The notes beneath the pieces are model-generated. The model did not search any database. It was given only the letters and a program-made list of their open reading frames with translations, and was not told where the DNA came from. A program made the translations under genes and the position numbers. Positions 1 through 9,060 of a stretch of 64,000 nucleotides of DNA are shown in pieces (within the stretch, counting starts at the first letter, position 1; each line of letters starts with the position of its first letter). This DNA comes from Chloroflexota bacterium (GTDB lineage Bacteria > Chloroflexota > Limnocylindria > Limnocylindrales > CSP1-4), in assembly GCA_019637815.1 (NCBI GenBank), contig JAHBUZ010000009.1, positions 1 to 64,000 on the forward strand, given 5' to 3'.

Positions 1-93
1 TACGTCATCCGTCGCGATCGCCGGGCAGGCCCCAGCGGTATCGAACCGACGCGCCCGGCGATGGCAGGGCGCCCGGGCTCCGGGCGACCGGGG

Positions 94-867
94 CTATGGC
101 AGCGCCCGGACCATGCCCCCATCCACGGGCACGATGGCACCCGTCATGTAGCTGGCCGCCGGCGACAGCAGGAAGGCGCCCACCCGACCCAGCTCCGCGG
201 GGTCACCGTATCGACCGAGCGGGATGCGTCCGATGGTGTCCGCGCGGACCTGCTCCACGGACGCCCCGGACTCCGCCGCGCGTGCCGCGTCCAGCTGCGC
301 GATGCGGTCGGTGGCGATGCGCCCCGGCGCGATGCCGTTGATGCGCACCGGCGCGATCTCCGGCACGAGTGACTTGATGAGCCCCGCCAGACCGGGCCGG
401 ATGAGGTTGGACGTGGTGAGCGACGGGATCGGCTCACGCACGGACGAGGAGAGGATGACCAGGATCGCCGGCCGGTCGCTCGCCCGGAGGTGGGGGAGCG
501 CCGCCTGGATGAGCCGCACCGCGCTCCACAGCGTGCCGTCGATGGCGCGCTGCCACGCCTCCTCGTCGAGGTCCTCGAAGCGTCCCGGCGGAGGTCCGCC
601 GCTGTTGACGACCAGCAGGTCCAGGCCACCGAGCGCGCCGACAGCCGCCGCCACGGCCGACGCGGGCCCCGTGCGCGTGGCGAGATCCGCGGCCGCGGCC
701 ACGCCCTGGCCGCCCAGGCGCCCCACCGCCGCATCGAGTCGGTCGGATGGTCGCGCCGCGAGCGCCGTGCGTGCTCCCTCGGCCGCCAGCACCGTCGCGA
801 TGGCGCCACCCAGCCCGCCCGAGCCGCCGCCCACGAGGGCGCGAGCGCCCGCCAGTCCCAGGTCCAT
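94..867 (-). CDS. SDR-family oxidoreductase-like protein (degenerate active site)
   Basis: A 257-residue Rossmann-fold protein of the short-chain dehydrogenase/reductase superfamily. The dinucleotide loop reads GGGSGGLG instead of TGxxxGxG. The NNAG position is NSGG, and the C-terminal VDGG motif is intact. In the catalytic segment SSSVREPIPSLTTSN..R, the usual Tyr aligns with Ser and the usual Lys with Arg. This matches the subgroup described as beta-ketoacyl-ACP-reductase-like without a perfect tetrad. The start at 867 has a good ribosome site (AGGGAGG, 5 bases upstream); the longer open frame upstream reads into the divergent gene. It is transcribed away from proline dehydrogenase. Substrate unknown. 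Confidence 0.85.
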   Translation of the reverse strand: MDLGLAGARALVGGGSGGLGGAIATVLAAEGARTALAARPSDRLDAAVGRLGGQGVAAAADLATRTGPASAVAAAVGALGGLDLLVVNSGGPPPGRFEDLDEEAWQRAIDGTLWSAVRLIQAALPHLRASDRPAILVILSSSVREPIPSLTTSNLIRPGLAGLIKSLVPEIAPVRINGIAPGRIATDRIAQLDAARAAESGASVEQVRADTIGRIPLGRYGDPAELGRVGAFLLSPAASYMTGAIVPVDGGMVRALP

Positions 868-908
868 GCTGACCTCCCTGTTCACCGGTCCCGTGTGCCG
901 GCCCTCGC

Positions 909-940
909 TACGATACGTGCCTCGCACGGAGGGGACCGGG
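909..940 (+). promoter_or_regulatory. Putative promoter and ribosome site of proline dehydrogenase
   Basis: A TACGAT hexamer at 909-914 fits the TANNNT -10 pattern seen elsewhere in the window. It is followed by GGAGGGG about 8 bases before the ATG at 941. No convincing -35 is visible. The divergent gene space is only 73 bases. Confidence 0.4.
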
Positions 941-1864
941 ATGCGCAAGGTGCTGCTGTGGGCCGCGGGCAACGCGTGGCTGCGCGATCGGGTGCCCCGC
1001 ACGGCCGCGGCACGCCGGGCCGTCCGTCGATTCATGCCCGGGGAGCGCATGGAGGATGCCCTGGACGCAGCGGAGGCGTTCGGGCGGCAGGGCATCTCGA
1101 CGCTGTTCACGAGGCTCGGCGAGAACCTCGACGCGCTCGCTGATGCCGATGCGGTGGCCGAGCACTATCGAGGGCTCATCGATGCCATCGCCGAGCGCGG
1201 TCTCGATGGCCATGTGTCCATCAAGCTGACCCAGCTGGGTCTCGACCTCGATGTCGAGCGTGCGTTCGAGCACACCCGGGCCCTCGCCGACCATGCCGTC
1301 GGTCGGGGCGGGATGCTCTGGATCGACATGGAGTCGAGCCCGTACGTGGAGACGACCGTCGCGCTCTACGAACGGCTGCTCACGGTCCAGCCACGCGCGG
1401 GCATCTGTCTCCAGGCGTATCTGCGCCGCACGCCCGGGGACATCCAGCGGCTGCTGCCGCACGCGCCCGCCATCCGGCTCGTGAAGGGCGCGTACGCCGA
1501 GCCCGTCGACCTCGCCGTCCAGACGCGCACGGAGGTCGATGCGGCGTACGCCGCGTGCGCCCTGGTGATGCTCCAGGCCCGGGCGGCAGGCACGCCCATC
1601 GAGGTGGGCCTCGGCACCCACGATGTGCGGCTCGTGGAGCTCATCGAGCATCACGCGGCGGCCATCGGCCTCGACCGGACCGCGTTCGAGGTGCAGATGC
1701 TGTACGGCATCCGGAGCGACGAGCAGCGCCGGCTCGCCGCGGCCGGCTATCGCGTCCGGGACCTCATCGCCTATGGCGACGCGTGGTATCCGTGGTATCT
1801 CCGACGACTCGCCGAGCGACCGGCCAACCTCGCCTTCGCGTTCCGCCAGCTGGTGCCCTTCTGA
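941..1864 (+). CDS. Proline dehydrogenase (monofunctional, FAD-dependent)
   Basis: A 307-residue PRODH, the usual length for the short monofunctional form, oxidising L-proline to delta-1-pyrroline-5-carboxylate at the membrane face. Family motifs are present in order: RLVKGAYAEP (about 180-189), GTHD (about 225), EVQMLYGIR (about 250) and the C-terminal WYLRRLAERPANL substrate-binding helix. The start at 941 is backed by GGAGGGG. The stop overlaps the next start (TGATG), so it is translationally coupled to a DapA-family gene. No P5C dehydrogenase lies beside it. Confidence 0.93.
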   Translation: MRKVLLWAAGNAWLRDRVPRTAAARRAVRRFMPGERMEDALDAAEAFGRQGISTLFTRLGENLDALADADAVAEHYRGLIDAIAERGLDGHVSIKLTQLGLDLDVERAFEHTRALADHAVGRGGMLWIDMESSPYVETTVALYERLLTVQPRAGICLQAYLRRTPGDIQRLLPHAPAIRLVKGAYAEPVDLAVQTRTEVDAAYAACALVMLQARAAGTPIEVGLGTHDVRLVELIEHHAAAIGLDRTAFEVQMLYGIRSDEQRRLAAAGYRVRDLIAYGDAWYPWYLRRLAERPANLAFAFRQLVPF

Positions 1865-2808
1865 TGCCGGGCGACATGCCCGCCACGGACGAGGCATCGC
1901 TGCCCGCCGACCGCGCCGCGGCGCTCGAGGGCGTCTGGAACATCGTGCCCACGCCCTTCACGGACGACGGCGCGCTCGATATCGCGAGCCTGGGCACGCT
2001 CACGGACTTCGTCATCGCGCGGGGCGTCCAGGGCATGACCATCCTGGGCGTGCTGGGGGAGGCGACCCGGCTGACCGACGAGGAGCGACGCGTGGTCATC
2101 GCCACGGTCGTGGAGCGGGCCGCCGGGCGCATCCCCATCTGCGTGGGTGCCAGCGCACCCGGCACGGACCGGGCGATCGGCTACGCGCGCGAGGCGATCG
2201 ACCTGGGTGCCCACTCGGTGATGCTCGCGCCACCCACGCTCGCACGCCCCAACGACGCGGCGGTCCGGGCGCATTACCTCGCGGTCGCCGCTGCGACGGA
2301 CCGACCCATCGTGGTCCAGGACCACCCCGCGTCGTCGGGGGTCTGGATGAGCGTGGAGCTGCTGCTCGACCTCGCCGCGAGCGACCCACGCCTGCGGGTC
2401 ATCAAGCTGGAGGACGACCCCACGCCACCCAAGGCGGGCCGGCTGCTGGCCGCCGACCCATCGCTCCGGGTGCTCGGCGGCCTGGGTGGCCGGATGCTCA
2501 TCGAGGAGCTGCGTCGGGGTTGTGTCGGCACCATGACCGGCTTCGGCTATCCCGAGATCCTCGTGGATATCGTGTCGCGGTACCGCTCGGGCGACCACGA
2601 GGGCGCGACGCTCGCCTTCCTGCGCGCCTGCCCGCTCATCCGCTTCGAGGACCAGGCGGGCATCAACCTGCCCCTGCGCAAGCGCATCTACCAGCGGCGC
2701 GGGGCCATCGCGAGCGCCCGCGTGCGGGCACCGGCACCCACGCTCGACGCGGCCACCATCGCCGACCTCGATGACCTGCTCCGACGCCTCGACCTGCTCG
2801 ACACCTGA
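1864..2808 (+). CDS. DapA/NAL-family aldolase or dehydratase
   Basis: A 314-residue TIM-barrel protein of the dihydrodipicolinate synthase/N-acetylneuraminate lyase family. The Schiff-base lysine is K181 in RVIKLEDDP. The GEATRLTDEE loop is present. The family's YNxP motif reads QDHP (152-155), so the proton-relay Tyr is replaced by Gln. That argues against a normal DapA. It is coupled to proline dehydrogenase by a TGATG overlap, so a role on a proline or hydroxyproline breakdown product is possible (DapA-family deaminases are known there), but this is inference. Confidence 0.85.
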   Translation: MPGDMPATDEASLPADRAAALEGVWNIVPTPFTDDGALDIASLGTLTDFVIARGVQGMTILGVLGEATRLTDEERRVVIATVVERAAGRIPICVGASAPGTDRAIGYAREAIDLGAHSVMLAPPTLARPNDAAVRAHYLAVAAATDRPIVVQDHPASSGVWMSVELLLDLAASDPRLRVIKLEDDPTPPKAGRLLAADPSLRVLGGLGGRMLIEELRRGCVGTMTGFGYPEILVDIVSRYRSGDHEGATLAFLRACPLIRFEDQAGINLPLRKRIYQRRGAIASARVRAPAPTLDAATIADLDDLLRRLDLLDT

Positions 2809-2949
2809 CCACCCGGGACCGCCCGATGCGGCCGCATCGCGGCCCGGAGCCCGGTCGAGTCCACATCGTTCCGTTATCGTCCCTTCACCTGGCTCGTGGT
2901 TGGATACGCGGCAGACCGAACGTGACGCGGTCCCTGCTTCGGAGGCTGC

Positions 2950-5900
2950 ATGACCCCCCTGCGCTCGATGACCCGACGGGTCGCTCTCCTGGTCTCCCTG
3001 CTGCTCGTGGTCGGGGGCATCCCCGTGACCACGGCCCAGGAGCCACCCGCGTTCCCCGTCGCGGACCTGTCCGTGGGCAGCGTCCTGTTCGGCGGCTCGC
3101 TCGCTGGCCAGGAGCAGCGTGACCCGGAGGGAGACGCCACCCTGACGCTCGGTACGTCGCTGGACGGGCTCATCGTGGATGGCGTGCGCAACGCCTTCAC
3201 GCCAGATGAGGTCGCGGCGTTCCGGCTCGCGCTGCCGGCCGCGGCCGGCGCATCCACGTTGCGGGTCAACCTCGTGGCCCTCGTGGGTGATGGGGTGGAG
3301 GCGCTCGCGGGTACCGGCGACTGGTCGGTCGACCCGAGCTGGGACACGATCACGGGTCTCATCCCCGCGCCGTCCATCGGCGAGCTGGAGCTGCGGGTCT
3401 ACCGCGGGCCCTCGCTCGTCGCGGAGGCGCCCATCGCCACCTGGGACGTGCCGCGTGTCGGTGGGGTCGTCACGGACCCCTTCGGCTTCGTGGGCGATGC
3501 CGGCGGGCGGATCCAGGGCGCCTCGGACCGGTTCGCGGACGCGACCGATGGCCAGCTCTGGCTGTACCTCACGGACACCACGTCCGGCGTGGGCGCGCGC
3601 GATCTGGCGGACCATCTGTGGGCGGTCAACGAGGACCAGATGTGGCCCGGCGACGCGCTCGCGGTGATGGCCGTCGATGACGGCGATGTCGCCGTCCGGG
3701 TCGGCACCGACCTGGGCTTCTACGTGGTGCCGGACGAGGTCCTCGACATCGAGGATGCGGCACGCCCGCTGACCGACGAGGGTCGGGTCGCGGACGCGTA
3801 TGACGTCATCGCCGATGGGCTGGTGCGGGCGTTCGATGCGCCGCCGCCCCGCCCGGGCGCCACGCCCACGCCCCGACCCAGCCCGACGCCGGCCACGGTG
3901 GCCGCGCCGGATCTCGTGGGCCTGACCCGCAGCCAGGCACAGGCAGAGGTGGATGACGCCGGCCTGCGCCTGCGCGTGCTGTTCGAGCAGACCTCATCGG
4001 TGCCCGCGGGGACCGTCATCGCGCAGGATCCACGCCCTGGCCGGCCGGTCCCCGTGTCGGGTCGCGTCACCATCACGGTCGCCTCGCAGCCCGCCAACGT
4101 GGCGGTGCCGGACGTCCTGGGTGACCGCGAGTCGGACGCCGTGAACGCGCTCCTCGATGCGGGCCTGGAGCCCGGGACACGGACGCAGCGCACCTCGGAG
4201 AGCATCGCGTCCGGCCGCGTCATCACCACCGACCCGCGCCCCGGCGTCATCGTGGCGCCCGGCAGCCGGGTGGACTACGTCGTCTCGCGCGGCCCCGCGC
4301 GTTCGCCAGCACCGACCGCCACGCCGCGGCCGACCTCCTCGGTCGTCACCGTGCCCGACCTTCGGGGCATGAGCGAAGCGGACGCGCTCACCGAGCTGGG
4401 TAGCGTCGGTCTGCGCGCCGGCGAGCGGTCGCGTGCCTTCAGCGACGCCATCGACGAGGGTGACGTCATCCGGACGGACCCGGCGGCAGGCGTGCGCGTC
4501 GGGCGCAACAGCCGCATCAGCTACGTCGTCTCCCGCGGTCCCCGGCCGTCACCCACGCCCGAGCCCACCCGGACCCCGCGTCCCACCGCGACGCCCCGTC
4601 CCACCGCGACCCCGCGACCCACCCCCACGCCGCCACCGTCCGTGGTGACCGTGCCGGACCTGCGTGGCATGGGCGAAGCGGAGGCGCTCACCGAGCTGGG
4701 CAGTGTCGGTCTGCGTGCCGGCGAGCGCTCGCGCGTCTTCAGCACCGCCATCGCCGAGGGCGATGTCGTGCGCACCGACCCCGCAGCGGGTGTGCGCGTC
4801 GATCGCGGCAGCCGGATCGCCTATGTCATCTCTCGTGGGCCACGGCCATCGCCGACGCCCACGCCCGCACCCACGCGCACGCCGCGACCCACGCCGACCC
4901 CGACCCCGCGCCCCACGGCGACGCCCCGGCCCACGGAGGCACCCGTGAGCGTGCCGCGCGTCCGCGGCATGCGCGAGGCGGACGCACTGGCCGTGCTCAA
5001 CGATGCCGGCCTGCGCATCGGCGAGCGGACCCGGCGCTTCCATGACTCGATCGCCGAGGGCTCGGTCATCCGCACCGATCCCGCGGATGGCGAGGTGGTG
5101 CCTCGGCGCACCACCGTGGACTACGTGGTCTCGCGTGGCCCACAGGCGTCACCGACGCCCGCCCCGACACGGACCCCGCGCCCCACCGCGTCCCCGGCGC
5201 CGACCCGGACGCCCCGACCAACGGCGACCCCGGCACCGACCATCGACCCGAACGCCGACCTGCTCACCCGCATCCAGGATGCCGGGCGCATCCGGGTGGC
5301 GGTCGCGACCGACGACGCCCCCTGGTCATCGAGGACGGGCTCCGGCTCGTTCCAGGGCTTCGATGTCCGGGTGGCCCAGGCCATCGCCGATGGGCTGGGT
5401 GTGGATCTCGACCTGGTCGGGGTGCCCTGGCAGGAGATCGTGACCGGTGGCTGGGGTGGTCGCTGGGACATCGCGGTGTCCCATCTCGCGGTCACCGACC
5501 AGCGTCGGACCGTCCTGGACATGAGCCAGCCCTATGTCTTCGACCCGGTGCAGGTGGCCGTCCTGGAGGGCTCGTCCATCACGGACATCGCGAGCCTCGA
5601 TGGGCAGATCGTGTGTGTCGCGGCCGGTTCCCTGGGTGAGGCCTGGGCGAACGGCACCCTCGACCTCACCGACCCGCCGATCGCGCCCGTGACCGCGCCG
5701 TCGATCCGGCTGCGTCAGCGCGTCTCGGACGCCTCGTGCCGCAACGCGCTCACGGCCGCCGAGCCGGCGGTCCAGGCGTGGATCGCATCCGCTCCGGTCA
5801 TCGCCCAGGCGATGCGCGATGGTCGACCCATCGAGGTGCTCGGTGAGCTCCCGTGGGTGGCGCCGATCTCGGTCGGCTACGACCGCAGCGGTGCGGACCC

Positions 5901-6534
5901 GGGCTTCCTGGAGGTGGAGATCGAGTCCATCCTGTCGACGCTGCGCGCCGACGGCACGCTCGCGAGCTTCAGCCAGGACGCCTTCGGCATGGATCTGGTG
6001 ACGCTGTCCAGTGGCGGCGTGCCGCAGCCACCACCCGGTGGCGATCCGACGTTCAGCGCGGACCGGTCGCTCCTGGACGCGTTCCCGACCGATGTGGAGG
6101 GCGCCACCGTCCGGCCCGTGGGCATGAACGGGGATGACTTCGTGTCGCTCCTGCGGCCCTCGGATCCCAGGGTCTCCGCGACCGTCCGGGGTCTGCTGGA
6201 CATCGGGTCGGACTCCAGCCTGGGCCGGGCAGGGCTCGCGCTGGGCATGGCGTCCATCGTGGACGGCGACCGGACCGGCATCGTGACCGCGGCCCGCTAT
6301 GACGGCCTCTCGCTGGCGGACGTGGATGCGGCGCTCCGGCCACTGCTCACGAGCCAGTACGCCGATCCGGTGACCTCCACGGTGTCGCTCGGTGGTCGCG
6401 ACGTGACACGCGTCGCCGAGTCCGGTACCGGGGCGCGTGGCCGGGCGACGTCCATCTTCGAGCACGGCGGCATCGTGTGGTACGTGACCGCGCCCGCCGG
6501 CCTCACGGAGGACATCATCGCGGCGCTGCCCTGA
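2950..6534 (+). CDS. Secreted chimera: TPM-like domain, five PASTA domains, family 3 solute-binding domain
   Basis: A 1194-residue exported protein. A signal peptide (about 1-29) precedes an unassigned beta-rich domain (30-165) and a TPM_phosphatase-like domain (about 170-295). Five PASTA repeats follow (about 316-378, 382-448, 465-530, 564-630, 664-730), separated by Thr-Pro-Arg-rich linkers. An SBP_bac_3-type ligand-binding domain spans about 770-1015 (GFDVRVAQAIADGLG and YVFDPVQVAV stretches). A C-terminal domain of about 175 residues I do not recognise ends the protein. No kinase domain or C-terminal membrane helix is visible. PASTA domains bind peptidoglycan in kinases and PBPs, so wall attachment of a soluble receptor is the likely logic. 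The start is set by CGGAGG before the ATG. Confidence 0.85.
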   Translation: MTPLRSMTRRVALLVSLLLVVGGIPVTTAQEPPAFPVADLSVGSVLFGGSLAGQEQRDPEGDATLTLGTSLDGLIVDGVRNAFTPDEVAAFRLALPAAAGASTLRVNLVALVGDGVEALAGTGDWSVDPSWDTITGLIPAPSIGELELRVYRGPSLVAEAPIATWDVPRVGGVVTDPFGFVGDAGGRIQGASDRFADATDGQLWLYLTDTTSGVGARDLADHLWAVNEDQMWPGDALAVMAVDDGDVAVRVGTDLGFYVVPDEVLDIEDAARPLTDEGRVADAYDVIADGLVRAFDAPPPRPGATPTPRPSPTPATVAAPDLVGLTRSQAQAEVDDAGLRLRVLFEQTSSVPAGTVIAQDPRPGRPVPVSGRVTITVASQPANVAVPDVLGDRESDAVNALLDAGLEPGTRTQRTSESIASGRVITTDPRPGVIVAPGSRVDYVVSRGPARSPAPTATPRPTSSVVTVPDLRGMSEADALTELGSVGLRAGERSRAFSDAIDEGDVIRTDPAAGVRVGRNSRISYVVSRGPRPSPTPEPTRTPRPTATPRPTATPRPTPTPPPSVVTVPDLRGMGEAEALTELGSVGLRAGERSRVFSTAIAEGDVVRTDPAAGVRVDRGSRIAYVISRGPRPSPTPTPAPTRTPRPTPTPTPRPTATPRPTEAPVSVPRVRGMREADALAVLNDAGLRIGERTRRFHDSIAEGSVIRTDPADGEVVPRRTTVDYVVSRGPQASPTPAPTRTPRPTASPAPTRTPRPTATPAPTIDPNADLLTRIQDAGRIRVAVATDDAPWSSRTGSGSFQGFDVRVAQAIADGLGVDLDLVGVPWQEIVTGGWGGRWDIAVSHLAVTDQRRTVLDMSQPYVFDPVQVAVLEGSSITDIASLDGQIVCVAAGSLGEAWANGTLDLTDPPIAPVTAPSIRLRQRVSDASCRNALTAAEPAVQAWIASAPVIAQAMRDGRPIEVLGELPWVAPISVGYDRSGADPGFLEVEIESILSTLRADGTLASFSQDAFGMDLVTLSSGGVPQPPPGGDPTFSADRSLLDAFPTDVEGATVRPVGMNGDDFVSLLRPSDPRVSATVRGLLDIGSDSSLGRAGLALGMASIVDGDRTGIVTAARYDGLSLADVDAALRPLLTSQYADPVTSTVSLGGRDVTRVAESGTGARGRATSIFEHGGIVWYVTAPAGLTEDIIAALP

Positions 6535-6571
6535 TCCATCGCCGGGTGCGCTGCGGGACGCCGCGGCGTGC

Positions 6572-6614
6572 CCGGCGACCATCTGCCCGCCGAGCGCCGG
6601 CGACCATCTGCCCG
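6572..6614. repeat. Short direct duplication upstream of trkH
   Basis: An 18-base unit (CCGGCGACCATCTGCCCG) occurs at 6572-6589 and again at 6597-6614, a period of 25 bases. The 211-base gap between the chimera and trkH otherwise holds only the promoter region. Confidence 0.7.
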
Positions 6615-6709
6615 GCGAGCGTGGGATCGCGCGCACCGGACGTGCGTGAGCGACGTGCGCAAGGTCGCGACGCCGCGATGTGCCCGCATCAGCGACCGGC
6701 CCCCATGGC

Positions 6710-6748
6710 TAGACTCCGCGGAGTGTCGCACTCGCCGATCCGCTGATG
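6710..6748 (+). promoter_or_regulatory. Promoter -10 and possible 7-codon leader ORF for trkH
   Basis: TAGACT at 6710-6715 is followed after 7 bases by GTG at 6723. That GTG opens a 7-codon frame (VSHSPIR) whose TGA (6744-6746) shares a base with the trkH ATG. If transcription starts where the -10 predicts, this mini-frame would be the leaderless first cistron, coupled to trkH. Sequence observation; function is inference. Confidence 0.4.
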
Positions 6749-8173
6749 GCCCTCCAGGGCAGACGACCCGGCGACCGGCGGGTCCGCATCGCCCGGGTGC
6801 GACCGGTCGAGGAACACCTCGAGCCCCTCCGTCCACGCCGCCGGCCGGTGGCGCCCGGGCGGCTGCTCATCATCGCGTTCCTGGTGCTCATCGCCATCGG
6901 CACGGTGCTGCTGGCGCTGCCCATCTCGGCCCGCGACGGCGAGTGGACGCCACTCCTCGACGCCTGGTTCACGGCCACGTCCGCGGTGTGTGTCACGGGT
7001 CTCGTGGTGGTCGTCACCGCGGACCACTGGAGTGGCTTCGGGCAGGTCGTGCTGCTGCTCCTGGTCCAGCTCGGTGGCTTCGGCATCATGACCGGCTCCA
7101 CGCTCGTGCTCATGCTCCTCGGTCGGGGTCGGCGGATCGGCCTCCACGACCGCCTGGTGGCGCAGCAGACGACGGGCGAGCTGCGGCTCGGTGGCGTCCT
7201 CGGGGTGGTGCGCATGGTCGCTCTGTTCACGCTCGCGGCCGAGGCCATCGGCGCGGTCGCGCTCACGGTCGGCTTCCTCGCGTCCGGTCAGGCGGACGGG
7301 CCGTTCGAGGCGGTCTGGTGGGGCGTGTTCCACGCGGTATCGGCGCTCAACAACGCGGGCTTCGACCTGATCGGCGCGGAGAGTCTCGCGCCGTTCCAGG
7401 GGGACTGGCTGGTGCTGGGACCCATCGCGGTGCTCATCGTCATCGGCAGCCTGGGCTTCGCGGTGGTCGCGGATGTCGCGAGCCGCCGACGGTGGTGGCG
7501 TCTGTCCGTGGAGTCGAAGCTGGTGCTGCTCACGACCGCGGTGATCATCGGCCTCGGCACGCTCGCGTTCATCGGTCTGGAGTGGGATTCGCCCCGGACC
7601 CTCGGTGCGCTGCCGGTCGAGGAGCGACCATCCGCCGCGCTGTTCGAGGTCATCGCGCTCCGGACGGCAGGCTTCAGCACGCTGCCGACCGCGGCCCTGC
7701 TCCAGGTCACCCTGTTCGTGCTGATGGCCATGATGTTCATCGGCGGCGCGTCCGGATCCACGGCCGGTGGCATCAAGGTCAACACGTTCTCCCTGCTGCT
7801 CGCCGCGATCGTCTCCACGGTGCGTGGCGATCCGGCGGCGAGCGCGTTCGGGCGACGGTTCAGCCAGGATCTCGTCAACCGCGCCATGGCCGTCGCGCTG
7901 CTCTCGCTGGCGTTCCTGTTCCTGACCGCCCTCGCGCTCAACGTGGCCACGCCGCTGCCGTTCGTGAACGTGCTGTTCGAGACGATCTCCGCGCTGGGCA
8001 CCGTGGGTGCGGATTCGGGGGTCACGCCCACGCTCGACCCGGCGGGTCGGGTCATCGTCATCGCGGCCATGTTCATCGGACGACTGGGGCCCCTCACGCT
8101 CGTGCTGGTGCTGGCGGCACGCGCGCGTCCGGTGGCGTATCGCCACGCCGAGGAGTCGATCCGCATCGGCTGA
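6746..8173 (+). CDS. K+ uptake permease, TrkH/KtrB family
   Basis: A 475-residue polytopic membrane protein, the ion-conducting subunit of a Trk/Ktr potassium system. The four filter loops are recognisable: TSAVCVTGL (about 78-86), SALNNAGF (about 197-204), LRTAGFST (about 303-310) and SALGTVGAD (about 413-421). The intramembrane gating loop GGASGSTAGGIKVNT precedes the last repeat. A basic tail of about 40 residues comes before the first membrane segment. It pairs with the RCK regulator gene 100 bases downstream. Translation probably couples to a tiny upstream frame. Confidence 0.93.
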   Translation: MALQGRRPGDRRVRIARVRPVEEHLEPLRPRRRPVAPGRLLIIAFLVLIAIGTVLLALPISARDGEWTPLLDAWFTATSAVCVTGLVVVVTADHWSGFGQVVLLLLVQLGGFGIMTGSTLVLMLLGRGRRIGLHDRLVAQQTTGELRLGGVLGVVRMVALFTLAAEAIGAVALTVGFLASGQADGPFEAVWWGVFHAVSALNNAGFDLIGAESLAPFQGDWLVLGPIAVLIVIGSLGFAVVADVASRRRWWRLSVESKLVLLTTAVIIGLGTLAFIGLEWDSPRTLGALPVEERPSAALFEVIALRTAGFSTLPTAALLQVTLFVLMAMMFIGGASGSTAGGIKVNTFSLLLAAIVSTVRGDPAASAFGRRFSQDLVNRAMAVALLSLAFLFLTALALNVATPLPFVNVLFETISALGTVGADSGVTPTLDPAGRVIVIAAMFIGRLGPLTLVLVLAARARPVAYRHAEESIRIG

Positions 8174-8273
8174 ATCGCGCGCCACGCCACCCGATCCGGA
8201 CGGCGAACGACCGCTCCGGTACGCTCGCGGGACGCCGATGTGGCGTGATCGCGGATGACACGAGGAGACGCGG

Positions 8274-8924
8274 GTGCGACACCAGGTCCTGGTCATCGGG
8301 CTCGGCCGGTTCGGGCGTGCCTGCGCGCTCGAGCTGAGCGCGCTCGGCCACGAGGTGCTCGCCGTCGACCGCGACGAGCGCGCGGTCAACGAGATCGCCC
8401 CGGATGTGACCCACGCGATGCAGGTCGATGCGACCGACCTGCCGGCGCTGCGGGCCATCGGCGCCGCCGACTTCCGGTTCGGGGTCGTCGCGATGTCCTC
8501 CGCCACGGACGCGAGCATCTTCGCGACGATGGCGCTCCACGACCTGGGGGTGTCGACCATCATCGCCAAGGCGAACGACGCGCTCCACGGGGAGATCCTG
8601 CGACGCGTGGGCGCGAGCCGGGTGATCTACCCCGAACGCGAGATGGGCCAGCGGGTCGCGCACATGTTCGCGGTCCCGGAGATCGTCGACTACCTGGACG
8701 TGGGACCCCGGTTCGGCATCACCAAGCTCCGTCCACCGACGCGCTGGGTCGGCCGGACGCTCACCCAGCTCGACCTGCCGGGCACCCTCAAGCTGACCGC
8801 CATCGCGCTCCGCCGGGGTGCGGACGTGACCATCAACCCGCATGGCAGCGAGGTGGTCCGCGACGGTGACGAGCTCATCCTCATCGGGCTCGACGAGCGC
8901 CTGGAGCGCATCGGCAGCAGCTGA
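8274..8924 (+). CDS. K+ channel regulatory subunit, TrkA/KtrA family (RCK)
   Basis: A 216-residue cytoplasmic protein with an N-terminal RCK Rossmann domain (VIGLGRFG at about 7-14 and the acidic ribose-binding AVDRDE near 33) and a C-terminal TrkA_C domain (about 135-212). One RCK unit of this size is typical of KtrA/TrkA regulators that gate the TrkH/KtrB pore in response to nucleotides. It starts with GTG at 8274, preceded by GAGGAG. TACGCT near 8220 could be a -10 of its own. Confidence 0.93.
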   Translation: MRHQVLVIGLGRFGRACALELSALGHEVLAVDRDERAVNEIAPDVTHAMQVDATDLPALRAIGAADFRFGVVAMSSATDASIFATMALHDLGVSTIIAKANDALHGEILRRVGASRVIYPEREMGQRVAHMFAVPEIVDYLDVGPRFGITKLRPPTRWVGRTLTQLDLPGTLKLTAIALRRGADVTINPHGSEVVRDGDELILIGLDERLERIGSS

Positions 8925-8948
8925 GTCCCGTCGTGACGGGCTCCGGGT

Positions 8949-9060
8949 TCCGGAGCGTGGCTGCGACGACGCCGATGATCCGCGGACGTCCGGCCGCGGG
9001 GCCGCGCGGTCCGGAGCGCGGCCGTGGGCGACCGATGATCCGCGGACGTCAGGTCGCGGG
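8949..9060. repeat. Approx. 60-bp imperfect tandem duplication at the trkA/GTPase gene ends
   Basis: Two imperfect copies share TCCGGAGCG and the block CCGATGATCCGCGGACGTC (8972-8990 and 9032-9050). The second copy runs into the 3' end of the convergent GTPase gene, so part of that protein's tail is made of repeat. The 124-base gap between the convergent genes holds nothing else. Confidence 0.7.

Noticed and set aside
6689..8569. A 626-codon open frame on the minus strand
   Set aside because: It is the antisense shadow of trkH/trkA: low-complexity, Arg/His/Asp-rich translation, no start signal.
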